From CAZWRK01 sp964635875 (GTDB lineage: Bacteria > Pseudomonadota > Gammaproteobacteria > Burkholderiales > Aquaspirillaceae), in assembly GCA_964635875.1 (NCBI GenBank), contig CAZWRK010000137.1:1-10504 (forward strand): a stretch of DNA of 10,504 nucleotides. The letters are read 5' to 3'. Below the pieces are notes generated by a model, which saw only the letters and a program-made list of their open reading frames with translations, had not been told where the DNA came from and ran no database searches. Position numbers and translations under genes: made by a program. This document shows, in pieces, positions 1 through 7,089 of the stretch (position 1 is the stretch's first letter; every line of letters begins with the position of its first letter).

Positions 1-914
1 TACCCGCCGAATTTCAAATTCACTCGCCGCGCCAGCGCCCGATCAATCTCGCCTTCGATGCCGTGCAGCTCAAATAGTGGCTGCTCGCCCGAGTAGCGCT
101 CAATGCGCGCCATCGCAGCAGAGGCATAATCTGCTGCAAATTCGAGCATCTTGCCGTAGTTCTCGGTGGAATCGACGACGATTTTTTCGGTGCGGTCGCC
201 GACCATATCGCGCAACACCCGCAGCGACAACGACAAATCTTGGTACAGCAACGATTCGGGCGGGCTGCTCTTGGCTTTTTGCTGAATATCTGCCCAGAGT
301 TTGGATAGGTATTCAACGTCGGCATTCAGTTCTTGATCGGTCGCGGTTTCGGCGCTGGTGCGGATGATATACCCGCGCGGGCCATCCTCAGGCAGCATCG
401 CTTCAAGGCGGTCTTTGAGCTGTACACGCTCGGCTTCGGATTCAATCTTCTGAGAAATTCCGATATGCGCCTCTTGCGGCAAGAGCACCAAGAACCGCCC
501 CGCCAAACTGACTTGCGTCGAAAGCCGCGCGCCTTTGGTGCCGATCGGGTCTTTGATGACCTGCACCAACACCGTCTGACCTTCAAACAACATGTTTTCG
601 ATGCGTGCCGGTTCGCCAGGGTGCTGGCGCTGCTCAAGAATGTCAGCGATATGCAAAAACGCGGCGCGCTCAAGGCCAATTTCGATAAAGGCCGACTGCA
701 TCCCCGGCAGCACGCGACGGACTTTGCCCAAGTAGATATTGCCAACAATCCCACGGCTGGCCGCCCGCTCAATATGCAACTCTTGAACGACGTTATCTTC
801 GAGAATCGACACCCGCGTTTCTTGCGGGGTAATGTTGACCAAGATTTTATCCGGCATCCGCACGCTATCGCGGCATGGCAGCGCAATCGATTGGCTTAAG
901 CTGCTGTGGTTCAT
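1..914 (-). CDS. rng: Ribonuclease G, N-terminal 304 residues (cut by window edge)
   Basis: Single-strand endoribonuclease of the RNase E/G family, which processes the 16S rRNA 5' end and degrades some mRNAs in the cytoplasm. The reading frame stays open to the left edge, so the catalytic Asp residues and zinc-link region lie outside the window. Visible: the conserved start of the family (ILVNITPQETRV, residues 24-35), an S1-type RNA-binding segment at about residues 55-145 (RGIVGNIYLGKVRRVLPG), and the family motif KDPIGTKGARLSTQVSLAGR at 121-140. The chosen ATG (914-912) overlaps the maf stop as ATGA and has a good Shine-Dalgarno (GAGGTG, 5 bases away). An internal ATG at 857 would give the usual family N-terminus but has no clear ribosome site. 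maf next to rng is also the E. coli order (yhdE-rng). Identity is secure; the exact start less so. Confidence 0.95.
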   Translation of the reverse strand, partial: MNHSSLSQSIALPCRDSVRMPDKILVNITPQETRVSILEDNVVQELHIERAASRGIVGNIYLGKVRRVLPGMQSAFIEIGLERAAFLHIADILEQRQHPGEPARIENMLFEGQTVLVQVIKDPIGTKGARLSTQVSLAGRFLVLLPQEAHIGISQKIESEAERVQLKDRLEAMLPEDGPRGYIIRTSAETATDQELNADVEYLSKLWADIQQKAKSSPPESLLYQDLSLSLRVLRDMVGDRTEKIVVDSTENYGKMLEFAADYASAAMARIERYSGEQPLFELHGIEGEIDRALARRVNLKFGG

Positions 915-1519
915 AGATTCACCTCTCGGCGTGGCAGGTGAAGGCCAAAGGCAGCGCACAACTGACCGGTCTCAAACACTGGCAACCCCATCACCCCCGA
1001 AAAGCTGCCTTGTAGATCGCGCACGAACAAGCCCGCCAAACCCTGAATACCATAAGAACCCGCCTTATCCATCGGTTCGCCGGTCGCAATATACGCGTGA
1101 ATTTGTTCTGCAGATAAAGGCGCAAATTCGACAATGCTGACCGATAGCGCCAACTCCACCCGCTCGCCCTCTTGGATCGCAACCGCTGTCAGCACTTCGT
1201 GACACTGACCCGAAAGCTGACTCAACATGGCGTAGGCGTCAGCGGCATCGGTTGGCTTGCCTAAAATACAGTTGCCCAGCGCGACGGTGGTATCGGCGGC
1301 TAACACCGGACGCAGCGGCAAGCCGCTCGCGCACAGCGCCTGCCAACCCGCAGCCGCTTTTTCGACGGCCAAGCGCTTTACGTACTCATGTGGCGATTCA
1401 AGGCCTTGGCGAGATTCGTCGATCTCGGCAGACAGGCGCTGATAACGCACTCCCAACTGGCTCAAAATTTCGCCTCGGCGCGGACTGCCCGAAGCAAGGT
1501 ATAGGTCGATATCACTCAT
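911..1519 (-). CDS. maf: Maf-family nucleotide pyrophosphatase (YhdE type)
   Basis: A 202-residue Maf/HAM1-superfamily enzyme. YhdE-type members hydrolyse dTTP, UTP and some modified nucleotides to the monophosphate and pyrophosphate, sanitising the nucleotide pool. Visible motifs: SGSPRR at residues 10-15 (phosphate binding), the acidic DE at 34-35, AADTTVAL at 75-81 with the presumed catalytic Asp76, GKP at 87-89, and the strongly conserved DKAGSYGIQG at 151-160. Length is normal for the family (about 190-205). It resembles E. coli YhdE rather than the YceF paralogue, a judgement made by eye from the SGQ.HEV.TAVA segment and the C-terminal GLP.FET. Its stop overlaps the rng start (ATGA), which implies coupled translation. 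The start codon lacks a recognisable Shine-Dalgarno, but starting here leaves the normal short N-terminus before SGSPRR. Confidence 0.95.
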   Translation of the reverse strand: MSDIDLYLASGSPRRGEILSQLGVRYQRLSAEIDESRQGLESPHEYVKRLAVEKAAAGWQALCASGLPLRPVLAADTTVALGNCILGKPTDAADAYAMLSQLSGQCHEVLTAVAIQEGERVELALSVSIVEFAPLSAEQIHAYIATGEPMDKAGSYGIQGLAGLFVRDLQGSFSGVMGLPVFETGQLCAAFGLHLPRREVNL

Positions 1520-1543
1520 ATTGGCGTCGCAAACAATACAGTC

Positions 1544-1583
1544 AAAAAGAAAGCGCCCTACCCCTTTGTGCGGGGCAGGGCGC
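1544..1583 (-). terminator. Intrinsic terminator of secA
   Basis: Read on the minus strand just after the secA stop, a GC-rich inverted repeat (GCGCCCTGCCCC at 1583-1572 pairing with GGGGTAGGGCGC at 1564-1553, one mismatch in 12, 7-base loop) is followed by TTTCTTTTT. This is a textbook Rho-independent terminator. It sits between secA and maf, so maf-rng is probably transcribed separately or by partial read-through. Confidence 0.9.
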
Positions 1584-1606
1584 GCACAAGAGGCAGACGC
1601 CGGAAA

Positions 1607-4330
1607 TTAGCTCAAACGGCCATGGCACTGTTTATATTTTTGCCCCGAACCGCATGGGCACGGGTCATTGCGACCGACCCGAATCCCTGCTGCGGCCAAA
1701 GCCTCAGGGGTATAAATATTGTCCTCTTGCGGAGGCGCAGCAACCGCTCCGCCAAAGTCCGCATGCTGGAACTGCATTGGCCGCTCGCGATGCTCTTCGG
1801 CTTCGATGGTTTGCACATCTTCCTGACCGCGCACTTGCACCGTCATCAGAATTTGGGCGACATCGCGCTTAATGCTGTCGAGCATGTCCGAGAACAATTC
1901 AAAGGCTTCGCGCTTGTATTCTTGTTTCGGGTTTTTCTGCGCATAGCCGCGCAGATGAATCCCTTGACGCAAATGATCCAAGGCCGCCAAGTGTTCACGC
2001 CAGTGCTGATCGAAGTGCTGCAGCAAGATCGCCCGTTCAAACTGACGCATCACGCCTTCGCCCGCCAGATCCACTTTGGCCTGATATTGGGCGTGAGTTT
2101 CGTCAATAAGGCGTTGCTTCAGAACTTCGGTATCCGCATTCGGCGACTCGGCAAACCAGCTCACCACCGGAATCGTCAGTTGATATTCCGAAGCAAGGGC
2201 TTTTTCGAGATCCGATACTGCCCATTGCTCTTCCATCGACTCTGGCGGCACATGAATATCAAACAGATCGGCAATCGCCGCTTCACGCATCGCGTGAACA
2301 ATATCGGACACGTCTTCCGACTCGAGAATTTCATTGCGCTGTTGATAAATCACGCGGCGTTGATCGTTGGCAACATCATCGTATTCGAGCAACTGCTTAC
2401 GAATATCAAAGTTTCGACCTTCAACTTTACGTTGTGCATTTTCAATCGCGCGTGTCACCCACGGATGCTCAATCGCTTCGCCTTCTGGCATTTTCAGGCG
2501 TTCCATAATCGACGCGACCCGATCACCAGCGAAAATCCGCAATAACGGATCATCCAAAGATAGATAGAAGCGAGAAGAACCCGGATCACCCTGACGACCA
2601 GAACGTCCACGCAGCTGGTTATCGATCCGGCGCGATTCGTGGCGCTCAGTACCGATAATGTGCAGACCGCCCGAAGCCAAGACTTGCTCATGACGACTCT
2701 TCCACTCGGCGCGCAGTTTTTCAATGCGCGAGCCTTTTTCTGATTCAATCACGGTTTCATCATTTTCCAGCACGGCGATTTCTGGCTCGGGGTTACCGCC
2801 CAAGACAATATCGGTGCCACGACCGGCCATGTTTGTCGCAATCGTGACCGCACCGGGGCGACCGGCTTGCACAATAATGTCGGCTTCGCGGGCGTGTTGT
2901 TTGGCGTTCAAGACTTCGTGCGGAATGCCGCGCGCGGTCAGCACCGAAGAAATCAGCTCGGAATTTTCAATCGAGGTGGTCCCGACCAACACCGGCTGGC
3001 CGCGTTCACGGCAACCGATAATGTCCGTCACAATCGCATTGTGTTTTTCGTCGGCAGTGCGATACACCAAGTCCAAACTGTCTTTACGAATCATCGGGCG
3101 GTTGGTTGGAATCACCACCGTTTCGAGGTTGTAAATTTGCTGGAATTCGTAAGCTTCGGTATCCGCGGTACCGGTCATGCCGGACAGCTTTTTATAGAGA
3201 CGGAAGTAGTTCTGGAAGGTGATCGACGCGAGGGTTTGGTTTTCGCGCTGAACGGTGACGCCTTCTTTGGCTTCGACCGCTTGATGCAAACCATCTGACC
3301 AGCGGCGACCTGACATCAGGCGGCCGGTAAACTCATCGACGATGACAATTTCATCGCCTTGCACCACGTAGTGTTGATCGCGATGGAAGAGGGCATGTGC
3401 CTTCAACGCCGCATTCAGGTGATGCATCAAGGCGATATTGGCGGCGGAATACAAGCTATCGCCTTCGCGCAGCAGACCCGCAGCCACCAGCAAATCTTCA
3501 GCGTGCTCAAAACCGCGTTCGGACAACAAGACCGAATGGGCTTTTTCATCGACCCAGAAATCGCCTTCGCCGTCTTCTTCTTGCTGGCGAATCAGCTGTG
3601 ACGGGATCACGTTCATGCGCTGGTACAAATCGACGTTGTCGTCGGCAGGGCCTGAAATAATCAGCGGCGTCCGCGCTTCGTCGATCAGAATCGAATCCAC
3701 TTCATCGACCACGGCAAAGCTCAACGGACGCTGAACGCGCTCGCCGGCGCTGTAGACCATGTTGTCGCGGAGGTAATCAAAACCGAATTCGTTATTGGTG
3801 CCGTAGGTGATGTCCGAGGCGTAGGCTTCTTGTTTTTGGTCGTGGGACATTTGGCTGATATTGACGCCCACCGACAAACCCAAAAAGTGATACAGGCGAC
3901 TCATTAAAGCAGCATCGCGCTTGGCCAAATAGTCGTTGACGGTCACGATGTGCACGCCGCGCCCGCTCAAGGCATTGAGATACGCGGGCAAGGTCGCCAC
4001 CAAAGTTTTACCTTCACCGGTGCGCATTTCGGCGATTTTGCCATCGTTGAGCACCATGCCACCAATCAGCTGAACATCAAAGTGGCGCATGCCCATCACG
4101 CGGCGACTGGCCTCGCGACACACGGCAAAAGCTTCAGGGAGAAGGGCGTCAACGGTTTCGCCTTGGGCAAAACGTTGTTTGAATTCGGCAGTTTTGGCGC
4201 TTAGCGCGGCATCGTCGAGCTTTTGCAGGTCAGGCTCAAGCGCATTGATACGAACGACAAGCTGGCGATACTGTTTGATCAGCCGGTCATTGCGGCTGCC
4301 GAACACCTTTTTAAGGAGCTGGGAAATCAT
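1607..4330 (-). CDS. secA: SecA, preprotein translocase ATPase
   Basis: Motor ATPase that drives secretory preproteins through SecYEG, cycling between cytosol and inner membrane. The 907 residues match the usual 900-910 for proteobacteria. Seen in order: Walker A MRTGEGKT (residues 102-109), Walker B DEVDSILIDEARTPL (209-223), the preprotein cross-linking and scaffold regions, the second nucleotide-binding fold with VLVGTTSIENSE and NMAGRGTDIVLGG, and a C-terminal zinc/SecB-binding tail in which Cys891, Cys893, Cys902 and His903 form the CxC...CH set. An open frame continues 30 codons upstream (to 4420), but the family N-terminus and the -10 element at 4368-4373 place the start at 4330. Only a weak ribosome site (ACGAG) precedes it. 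The dciA-type gene is divergent, and the gene ends in a strong terminator. No defect seen. Confidence 0.98.
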   Translation of the reverse strand: MISQLLKKVFGSRNDRLIKQYRQLVVRINALEPDLQKLDDAALSAKTAEFKQRFAQGETVDALLPEAFAVCREASRRVMGMRHFDVQLIGGMVLNDGKIAEMRTGEGKTLVATLPAYLNALSGRGVHIVTVNDYLAKRDAALMSRLYHFLGLSVGVNISQMSHDQKQEAYASDITYGTNNEFGFDYLRDNMVYSAGERVQRPLSFAVVDEVDSILIDEARTPLIISGPADDNVDLYQRMNVIPSQLIRQQEEDGEGDFWVDEKAHSVLLSERGFEHAEDLLVAAGLLREGDSLYSAANIALMHHLNAALKAHALFHRDQHYVVQGDEIVIVDEFTGRLMSGRRWSDGLHQAVEAKEGVTVQRENQTLASITFQNYFRLYKKLSGMTGTADTEAYEFQQIYNLETVVIPTNRPMIRKDSLDLVYRTADEKHNAIVTDIIGCRERGQPVLVGTTSIENSELISSVLTARGIPHEVLNAKQHAREADIIVQAGRPGAVTIATNMAGRGTDIVLGGNPEPEIAVLENDETVIESEKGSRIEKLRAEWKSRHEQVLASGGLHIIGTERHESRRIDNQLRGRSGRQGDPGSSRFYLSLDDPLLRIFAGDRVASIMERLKMPEGEAIEHPWVTRAIENAQRKVEGRNFDIRKQLLEYDDVANDQRRVIYQQRNEILESEDVSDIVHAMREAAIADLFDIHVPPESMEEQWAVSDLEKALASEYQLTIPVVSWFAESPNADTEVLKQRLIDETHAQYQAKVDLAGEGVMRQFERAILLQHFDQHWREHLAALDHLRQGIHLRGYAQKNPKQEYKREAFELFSDMLDSIKRDVAQILMTVQVRGQEDVQTIEAEEHRERPMQFQHADFGGAVAAPPQEDNIYTPEALAAAGIRVGRNDPCPCGSGQKYKQCHGRLS

Positions 4331-4572
4331 GATCTCGTTCCGGCCTAGCGGCAAAAAAATAGAGGAAATTTTAGCACAGACCCCCCCATCTTCGTTGCAG
4401 GGCGGTTTGGGCGACGTCAAGTAAGTCGTAGAAATGCGGTGAATCTTGCGCGTTCAGCGGCGAACAACGTGGGTGACAAATGGGGCGAAATCGGCAATAG
4501 ACCAGTACACAAGGGCAAAAACCTGCCGTAGGCTCTGCCATAATTCTTTTCATTTGGACAGATCAAGCGAAG
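4331..4572. other. Divergent intergenic region between secA and dciA
   Basis: This 242-base region holds the putative secA promoter and probably the dciA promoter. On the plus strand CATAAT (4539-4544) matches the -10 consensus at 5 of 6 positions and lies 28 bases before the dciA start, but no good -35 is visible. Small open frames here on both strands lack ribosome sites and recognisable products, so I do not call them genes. No secM-like arrest peptide was recognised. Confidence 0.5.
4368..4376 (-). promoter_or_regulatory. Putative secA promoter (extended -10)
   Basis: On the minus strand, TGC followed by TAAAAT fits an extended -10 element (TGn plus 5 of 6 matches to TATAAT). The -35 region is poor, as is common for extended -10 promoters. 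Transcription would start near 4361 and give a leader of about 30 bases before the secA ATG. A run of seven G (minus strand, 4387-4381) lies in the spacer. Inference from sequence only. Confidence 0.45.
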
Positions 4573-4998
4573 ATGAGCGACTTTTTGAGCGTCAAAGAGA
4601 TTGGCGGCAAACATCAGCAGCTCAACCACCTCGTTGCTATCGCCCGCCACAATTACCGTTTAAACCAGCGCTTTCAGCGGCACTTGCCCGAGAAAATGCG
4701 CGGGCTGTGTCAGGCTATTCGGATTCGTGATCATGCATTGGTCGTGTTTACCAGCAGCAGTGCGGTCGCAACGCGGCTAAAAACGCTGGAACCGGATTTA
4801 ATCCAAGCGCTGCAACAAGACGCGCTCGAAGTGTCCATGCTGATTATTCGGGTACAGCCGAAGGCCGTCGTCGAAGTGCGCCCGAAGCATTTGCGCCTCA
4901 CGCCCAATGCGCGGGCTTTATTTGAGCAAACGGCCGACAGCATCAGCGACCCTGCACTGCAAACCGCCTTGCGCCGACTTGCGCAGCGCCATCTTTAA
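4573..4998 (+). CDS. dciA: DciA-family (DUF721) protein, likely replicative helicase loader
   Basis: A 141-residue protein of the DUF721/DciA family. In bacteria without a DnaC- or DnaI-type loader, DciA interacts with the replicative helicase DnaB and helps place it on DNA. Recognised by the family pattern: a basic N-terminal helix region (IARHNYRLNQRFQRHLPE), then IRIRDHALVVFTSSSAVATR and LKTLEPDLIQAL at about residues 49-80, where DciA proteins carry the strand-rich KH-like fold, ending with a basic C-terminal tail. A position beside and divergent from secA is, from general knowledge, common for this family in proteobacteria and supports the call. The ribosome site is weak (GCGAAG directly before ATG). 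A YkgJ-type gene starts 15 bases after the stop, so the two may be cotranscribed. Family assignment is fairly confident; the loader function is taken from the family. Confidence 0.8.
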   Translation: MSDFLSVKEIGGKHQQLNHLVAIARHNYRLNQRFQRHLPEKMRGLCQAIRIRDHALVVFTSSSAVATRLKTLEPDLIQALQQDALEVSMLIIRVQPKAVVEVRPKHLRLTPNARALFEQTADSISDPALQTALRRLAQRHL

Positions 4999-5013
4999 GA
5001 AAGTTTTAGCACG

Positions 5014-5274
5014 ATGATGACCTGCCGACCGGCATGTAGCGCCTGCTGCATCGCCCCTTCGATTAGCTCGCCGATTCCGGACATGCCGCAAGGAAAACCC
5101 GCGGGAATCCCCTGCGTTCAGCTGACCTCGACTGGTGGCTGTGCGATTTTTGGACACCCCAGCCGTCCTGCAGTCTGCAGCGGGCTACAACCTTCGCCGG
5201 ACATGTGCGGAAGCTCTCGCACGGCGGCCCTCGCGTGGCTCACCCAACTCGAAGCCGCCACCCGCCCTGATTAA
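5014..5274 (+). CDS. YkgJ-family cysteine cluster protein
   Basis: An 86-residue protein with eight cysteines (residues 4, 8, 11, 12, 34, 43, 55, 65). The CxxxCxxCC opening, the segment APSISSPIPDMPQGKPAG (14-31) and RPAVCSGLQPSPDMCGSS (51-68) are typical of the small YkgJ/UPF0153-type family, which is predicted to bind zinc or iron or an iron-sulfur centre. No reaction is established that I know of. No signal peptide, so probably cytoplasmic. There are two adjacent ATG codons (5014 and 5017); the first is used here and the ribosome site is weak. It follows dciA by 15 bases on the same strand. Its TAA stop overlaps head-on with the stop of the converging minus-strand gene. Length is normal for the short members of the family. 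Confidence 0.85.
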   Translation: MMTCRPACSACCIAPSISSPIPDMPQGKPAGIPCVQLTSTGGCAIFGHPSRPAVCSGLQPSPDMCGSSRTAALAWLTQLEAATRPD

Positions 5275-5588
5275 CGGTTGCGTGCCTGCCATGCCGTTTC
5301 GAGTTGCCGAGAGGCCTCGGCGAACTCCGCTTCCGCTTGAAAGCGCGCCGCATTGGCCTCGGCCACGGCTTGAATGGCCGCCTGCGCAGCATCTTGTGCA
5401 GCAATCAGGCGCTGCTCGGCGATTTTTTTCTCGGCTTCGGCCTGCGTCACCCGTGACGCCATGACATCTTTCGCTTCACGCGCCCGCTGAAAATTCAGCT
5501 GCGCAGAGAGCAAGGCTTCATCTAAAGTTTGGGCGGTCGCCGATAGCGCCGCGCCCACAAGCACCAGCATCAAAATCAGCCTGTTCAT
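5271..5588 (-). CDS. Small secreted coiled-coil protein, unknown function
   Basis: A 105-residue protein I do not recognise. It opens with a signal peptide (MNRLILMLVLVGAALSATA, probable cleavage before Gln20); no lipobox cysteine is present, so it is predicted to be a soluble periplasmic protein. The mature part is almost entirely Ala/Glu/Gln/Arg-rich helix with heptad character (LDEALLSAQLNFQRAREAKD onward), consistent with a long coiled coil. No cysteine and no enzymatic motif. The start is supported by a good Shine-Dalgarno (GAGGAAAG at 5603-5596, 7 bases from ATG). It lies 31 bases after the HD-GYP-like gene with no strong terminator between them, so an operon is likely. Its stop shares TTAA with the converging YkgJ-type gene. 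It may recall TolA-like or DUF4398-like helical proteins, but composition alone can cause such similarity. Confidence 0.75.
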   Translation of the reverse strand: MNRLILMLVLVGAALSATAQTLDEALLSAQLNFQRAREAKDVMASRVTQAEAEKKIAEQRLIAAQDAAQAAIQAVAEANAARFQAEAEFAEASRQLETAWQARNR

Positions 5589-5619
5589 GAATCCACTTTC
5601 CTCATGCGTTTTACCCCCT

Positions 5620-6672
5620 TTACGCGGGGTTTAAAGGCCAAAACGGCGCCACCGCAGGCAAATGCTGCAGCTCGACTTTCATGTCGACGCTTTTGACAAT
5701 CTTTTGGCCCGGGGTGGTGGTATCAATCGGCTCATAGCGCCGTTTTTGCGTTGCAACCATCGGCGCGTTGGCGTTGTCTGTTTGCTTAACAACCGCCGCG
5801 ATTTCACCCGACTCCAATCCCACAAAACTGCCCGAGGGAAACACGCCCAGCACCTTAATCAAATAGGTGATATAGCGCGCATTAAATTGCCCAGACGCAT
5901 TGCGATAGAGCTGGGCTAACGCCGTACGCGCAGGAATGCGGCTGCGATAACTACGCGGCATCAGCTTGGCAATCGCCACATCCAGCACATGCAGCAAATG
6001 CGGGAGAGGTGGAATTTTGTCGGCCTTAAATTTGAAAGGATAACCATGACCATCGTAATGCTCGTGATGCATCACCACGATGACATGCAACAATTCATCG
6101 TCAAAACCAATATCTCGAATCAACGCCGAACTGACCAAAGGATGAATGTGCAATAGCTGCCGCTGGCCGGTAGTCGGGGGTTCAGGTTGATGCGCCATTT
6201 CATTATGGAGCGCGATTGAACCGAGGTTCATCATCAGCGCAGCCAACACTAAAGCCTTTTGCTCGGCGGCCTCTAGCTGCAAGGCATCCGCCATCTGGGC
6301 AGCCAAAATCGCGGTATTGATCGCATGGTGGGGCACGTACTCTTTCCACGGGCACATCAAAATGGCCGCAATCATGCCGTCGGGACTGCGCCGCCCCAGC
6401 CCAATAATGCGATTGGCTAAGGCCTCAAATAAATCCGTGGAAAGCCGCTTGGGCGCGCAGCGAATCAGCCGCGAATAATACTCCACCAGCCCCATCACTT
6501 CATTCAGCGCAAATGTTTCTGGGTCTGGCACTTTAGGCAGCCTAATTTCCGTGCAACCGCTCAACATGCTACTGCGGAAGTTCGGTTCCAGCTGGTAATG
6601 TAAAGGCCCGAGCTGGCTCAAACGATGCCGAACAAACAAAATGTCGGGCAGATCTAGATTAATGTCGTTCAT
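5620..6672 (-). CDS. HD-GYP-like domain protein with degenerate HD motif
   Basis: A 350-residue protein with an HD-GYP-like domain at about residues 112-290. Active HD-GYP proteins are metal-dependent phosphodiesterases of cyclic di-GMP. Here HHAINTAILAAQMADAL (115-131), HP (177-178), HHEHYDGHGYP (202-212) and Asp231 fit the family, but the HD dyad in the usual LLHDIGK is replaced: the segment reads LMMNLGS, so Met148-Asn149 and Ser152 stand for His-Asp and Lys. Activity is therefore doubtful; a binding or sensory role is possible. The N-terminal 100 residues resemble no receiver, PAS or GAF domain that I recognise. Start choice: ATG at 6672 has a weak ribosome site. The frame stays open to a TTG at 6795, adding a hydrophobic stretch with atypical codons that I judge non-coding, though an ATG at 6759 is possible. 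It likely forms an operon with the secreted coiled-coil gene. Confidence 0.8.
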   Translation of the reverse strand: MNDINLDLPDILFVRHRLSQLGPLHYQLEPNFRSSMLSGCTEIRLPKVPDPETFALNEVMGLVEYYSRLIRCAPKRLSTDLFEALANRIIGLGRRSPDGMIAAILMCPWKEYVPHHAINTAILAAQMADALQLEAAEQKALVLAALMMNLGSIALHNEMAHQPEPPTTGQRQLLHIHPLVSSALIRDIGFDDELLHVIVVMHHEHYDGHGYPFKFKADKIPPLPHLLHVLDVAIAKLMPRSYRSRIPARTALAQLYRNASGQFNARYITYLIKVLGVFPSGSFVGLESGEIAAVVKQTDNANAPMVATQKRRYEPIDTTTPGQKIVKSVDMKVELQHLPAVAPFWPLNPA

Positions 6673-7089
6673 GATCCACGCAGTCAAAGCAAAAAAAACA
6701 ATGTGGGTAGCGTAGTAGAGAGCGATAACAACGGCAAGCCCTGAAAAATCAAGCAACATGCCCCCTGCAACCGTTATGACAAAAAAATAACGCAACCGGT
6801 TTTATCGCAGCACCACGCCCCGCCGTTCGTTTCAAAACAACACAAGCCAGCAATTTATTTTAAATACATAAAACAGGCATTTTATCGCCACAAAAAATCA
6901 TTTATCAGCATTTGCATCGATACAATTCAATTAATGCAGCATAGATCACCGGTACAAAACCAGAATCCACTGTACGCTCAAAAAATTTACCGCTACACTT
7001 TTCGGCCCACACCTTGCGTAAAACAACATGAGCAAGGCCGCACTATACTAAAGAAGGCTCGTTCGGCAGGTTTCTATGGAAGGCGAAAA
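6673..7089. other. AT-rich divergent intergenic region
   Basis: This 417-base stretch separates the HD-GYP-like gene (minus) from the AraC-type gene (plus). Its central part (about 6830-6930) is markedly AT-rich, unlike the flanking genes. On the minus strand TTGCCG-17-TACGCT (6737-6709) is a weak candidate promoter for the HD-GYP-like gene. On the plus strand TATACT (7044-7049) is a good -10 for the AraC-type gene. A nine-base word, TTTTATCGC, occurs at 6800-6808 and 6880-6888. Open frames crossing the region lack ribosome sites. No RNA gene or terminator was recognised. Confidence 0.5.
7012..7049 (+). promoter_or_regulatory. Putative promoter and inverted repeat of the AraC-type gene
   Basis: TATACT at 7044-7049 matches TATAAT at 5 of 6 positions. 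It would start transcription near 7056 and give a leader of about 34 bases. No good -35 is spaced correctly; in its place lies an inverted repeat CCTTGC (7012-7017) / GCAAGG (7032-7037) with a 14-base centre. A regulator site covering a weak -35 is a common arrangement for activated or autoregulated genes. This is inference from position and symmetry. Confidence 0.35.

Noticed and set aside
1568..2545. 325-codon open frame on the plus strand opposite secA
   Set aside because: It lies wholly across the conserved secA 3' half, has no ribosome site or recognisable domain, and is an antisense shadow.
4331..4420. 30-residue N-terminal extension of SecA
   Set aside because: The conserved SecA start follows ATG 4330 and the likely -10 element lies inside the extension.
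5612..5634. Hairpin ACCCC/GGGGT after the HD-GYP-like gene as a terminator
   Set aside because: The stem is only five pairs and the minus-strand continuation is AAAACG rather than a U-run; it also overlaps the stop codon.
6800..6888. Nine-base repeat TTTTATCGC spaced exactly 80 bases apart as a mobile-element or operator repeat
   Set aside because: Too short, in AT-rich DNA, with no flanking symmetry; mentioned only within the intergenic entry.
6934..7089. 52-residue N-terminal extension of the AraC-type regulator
   Set aside because: Homology to HpaA-like proteins begins after the ATG at 7090, which has its own ribosome site; the extension runs through promoter-like AT-rich DNA.
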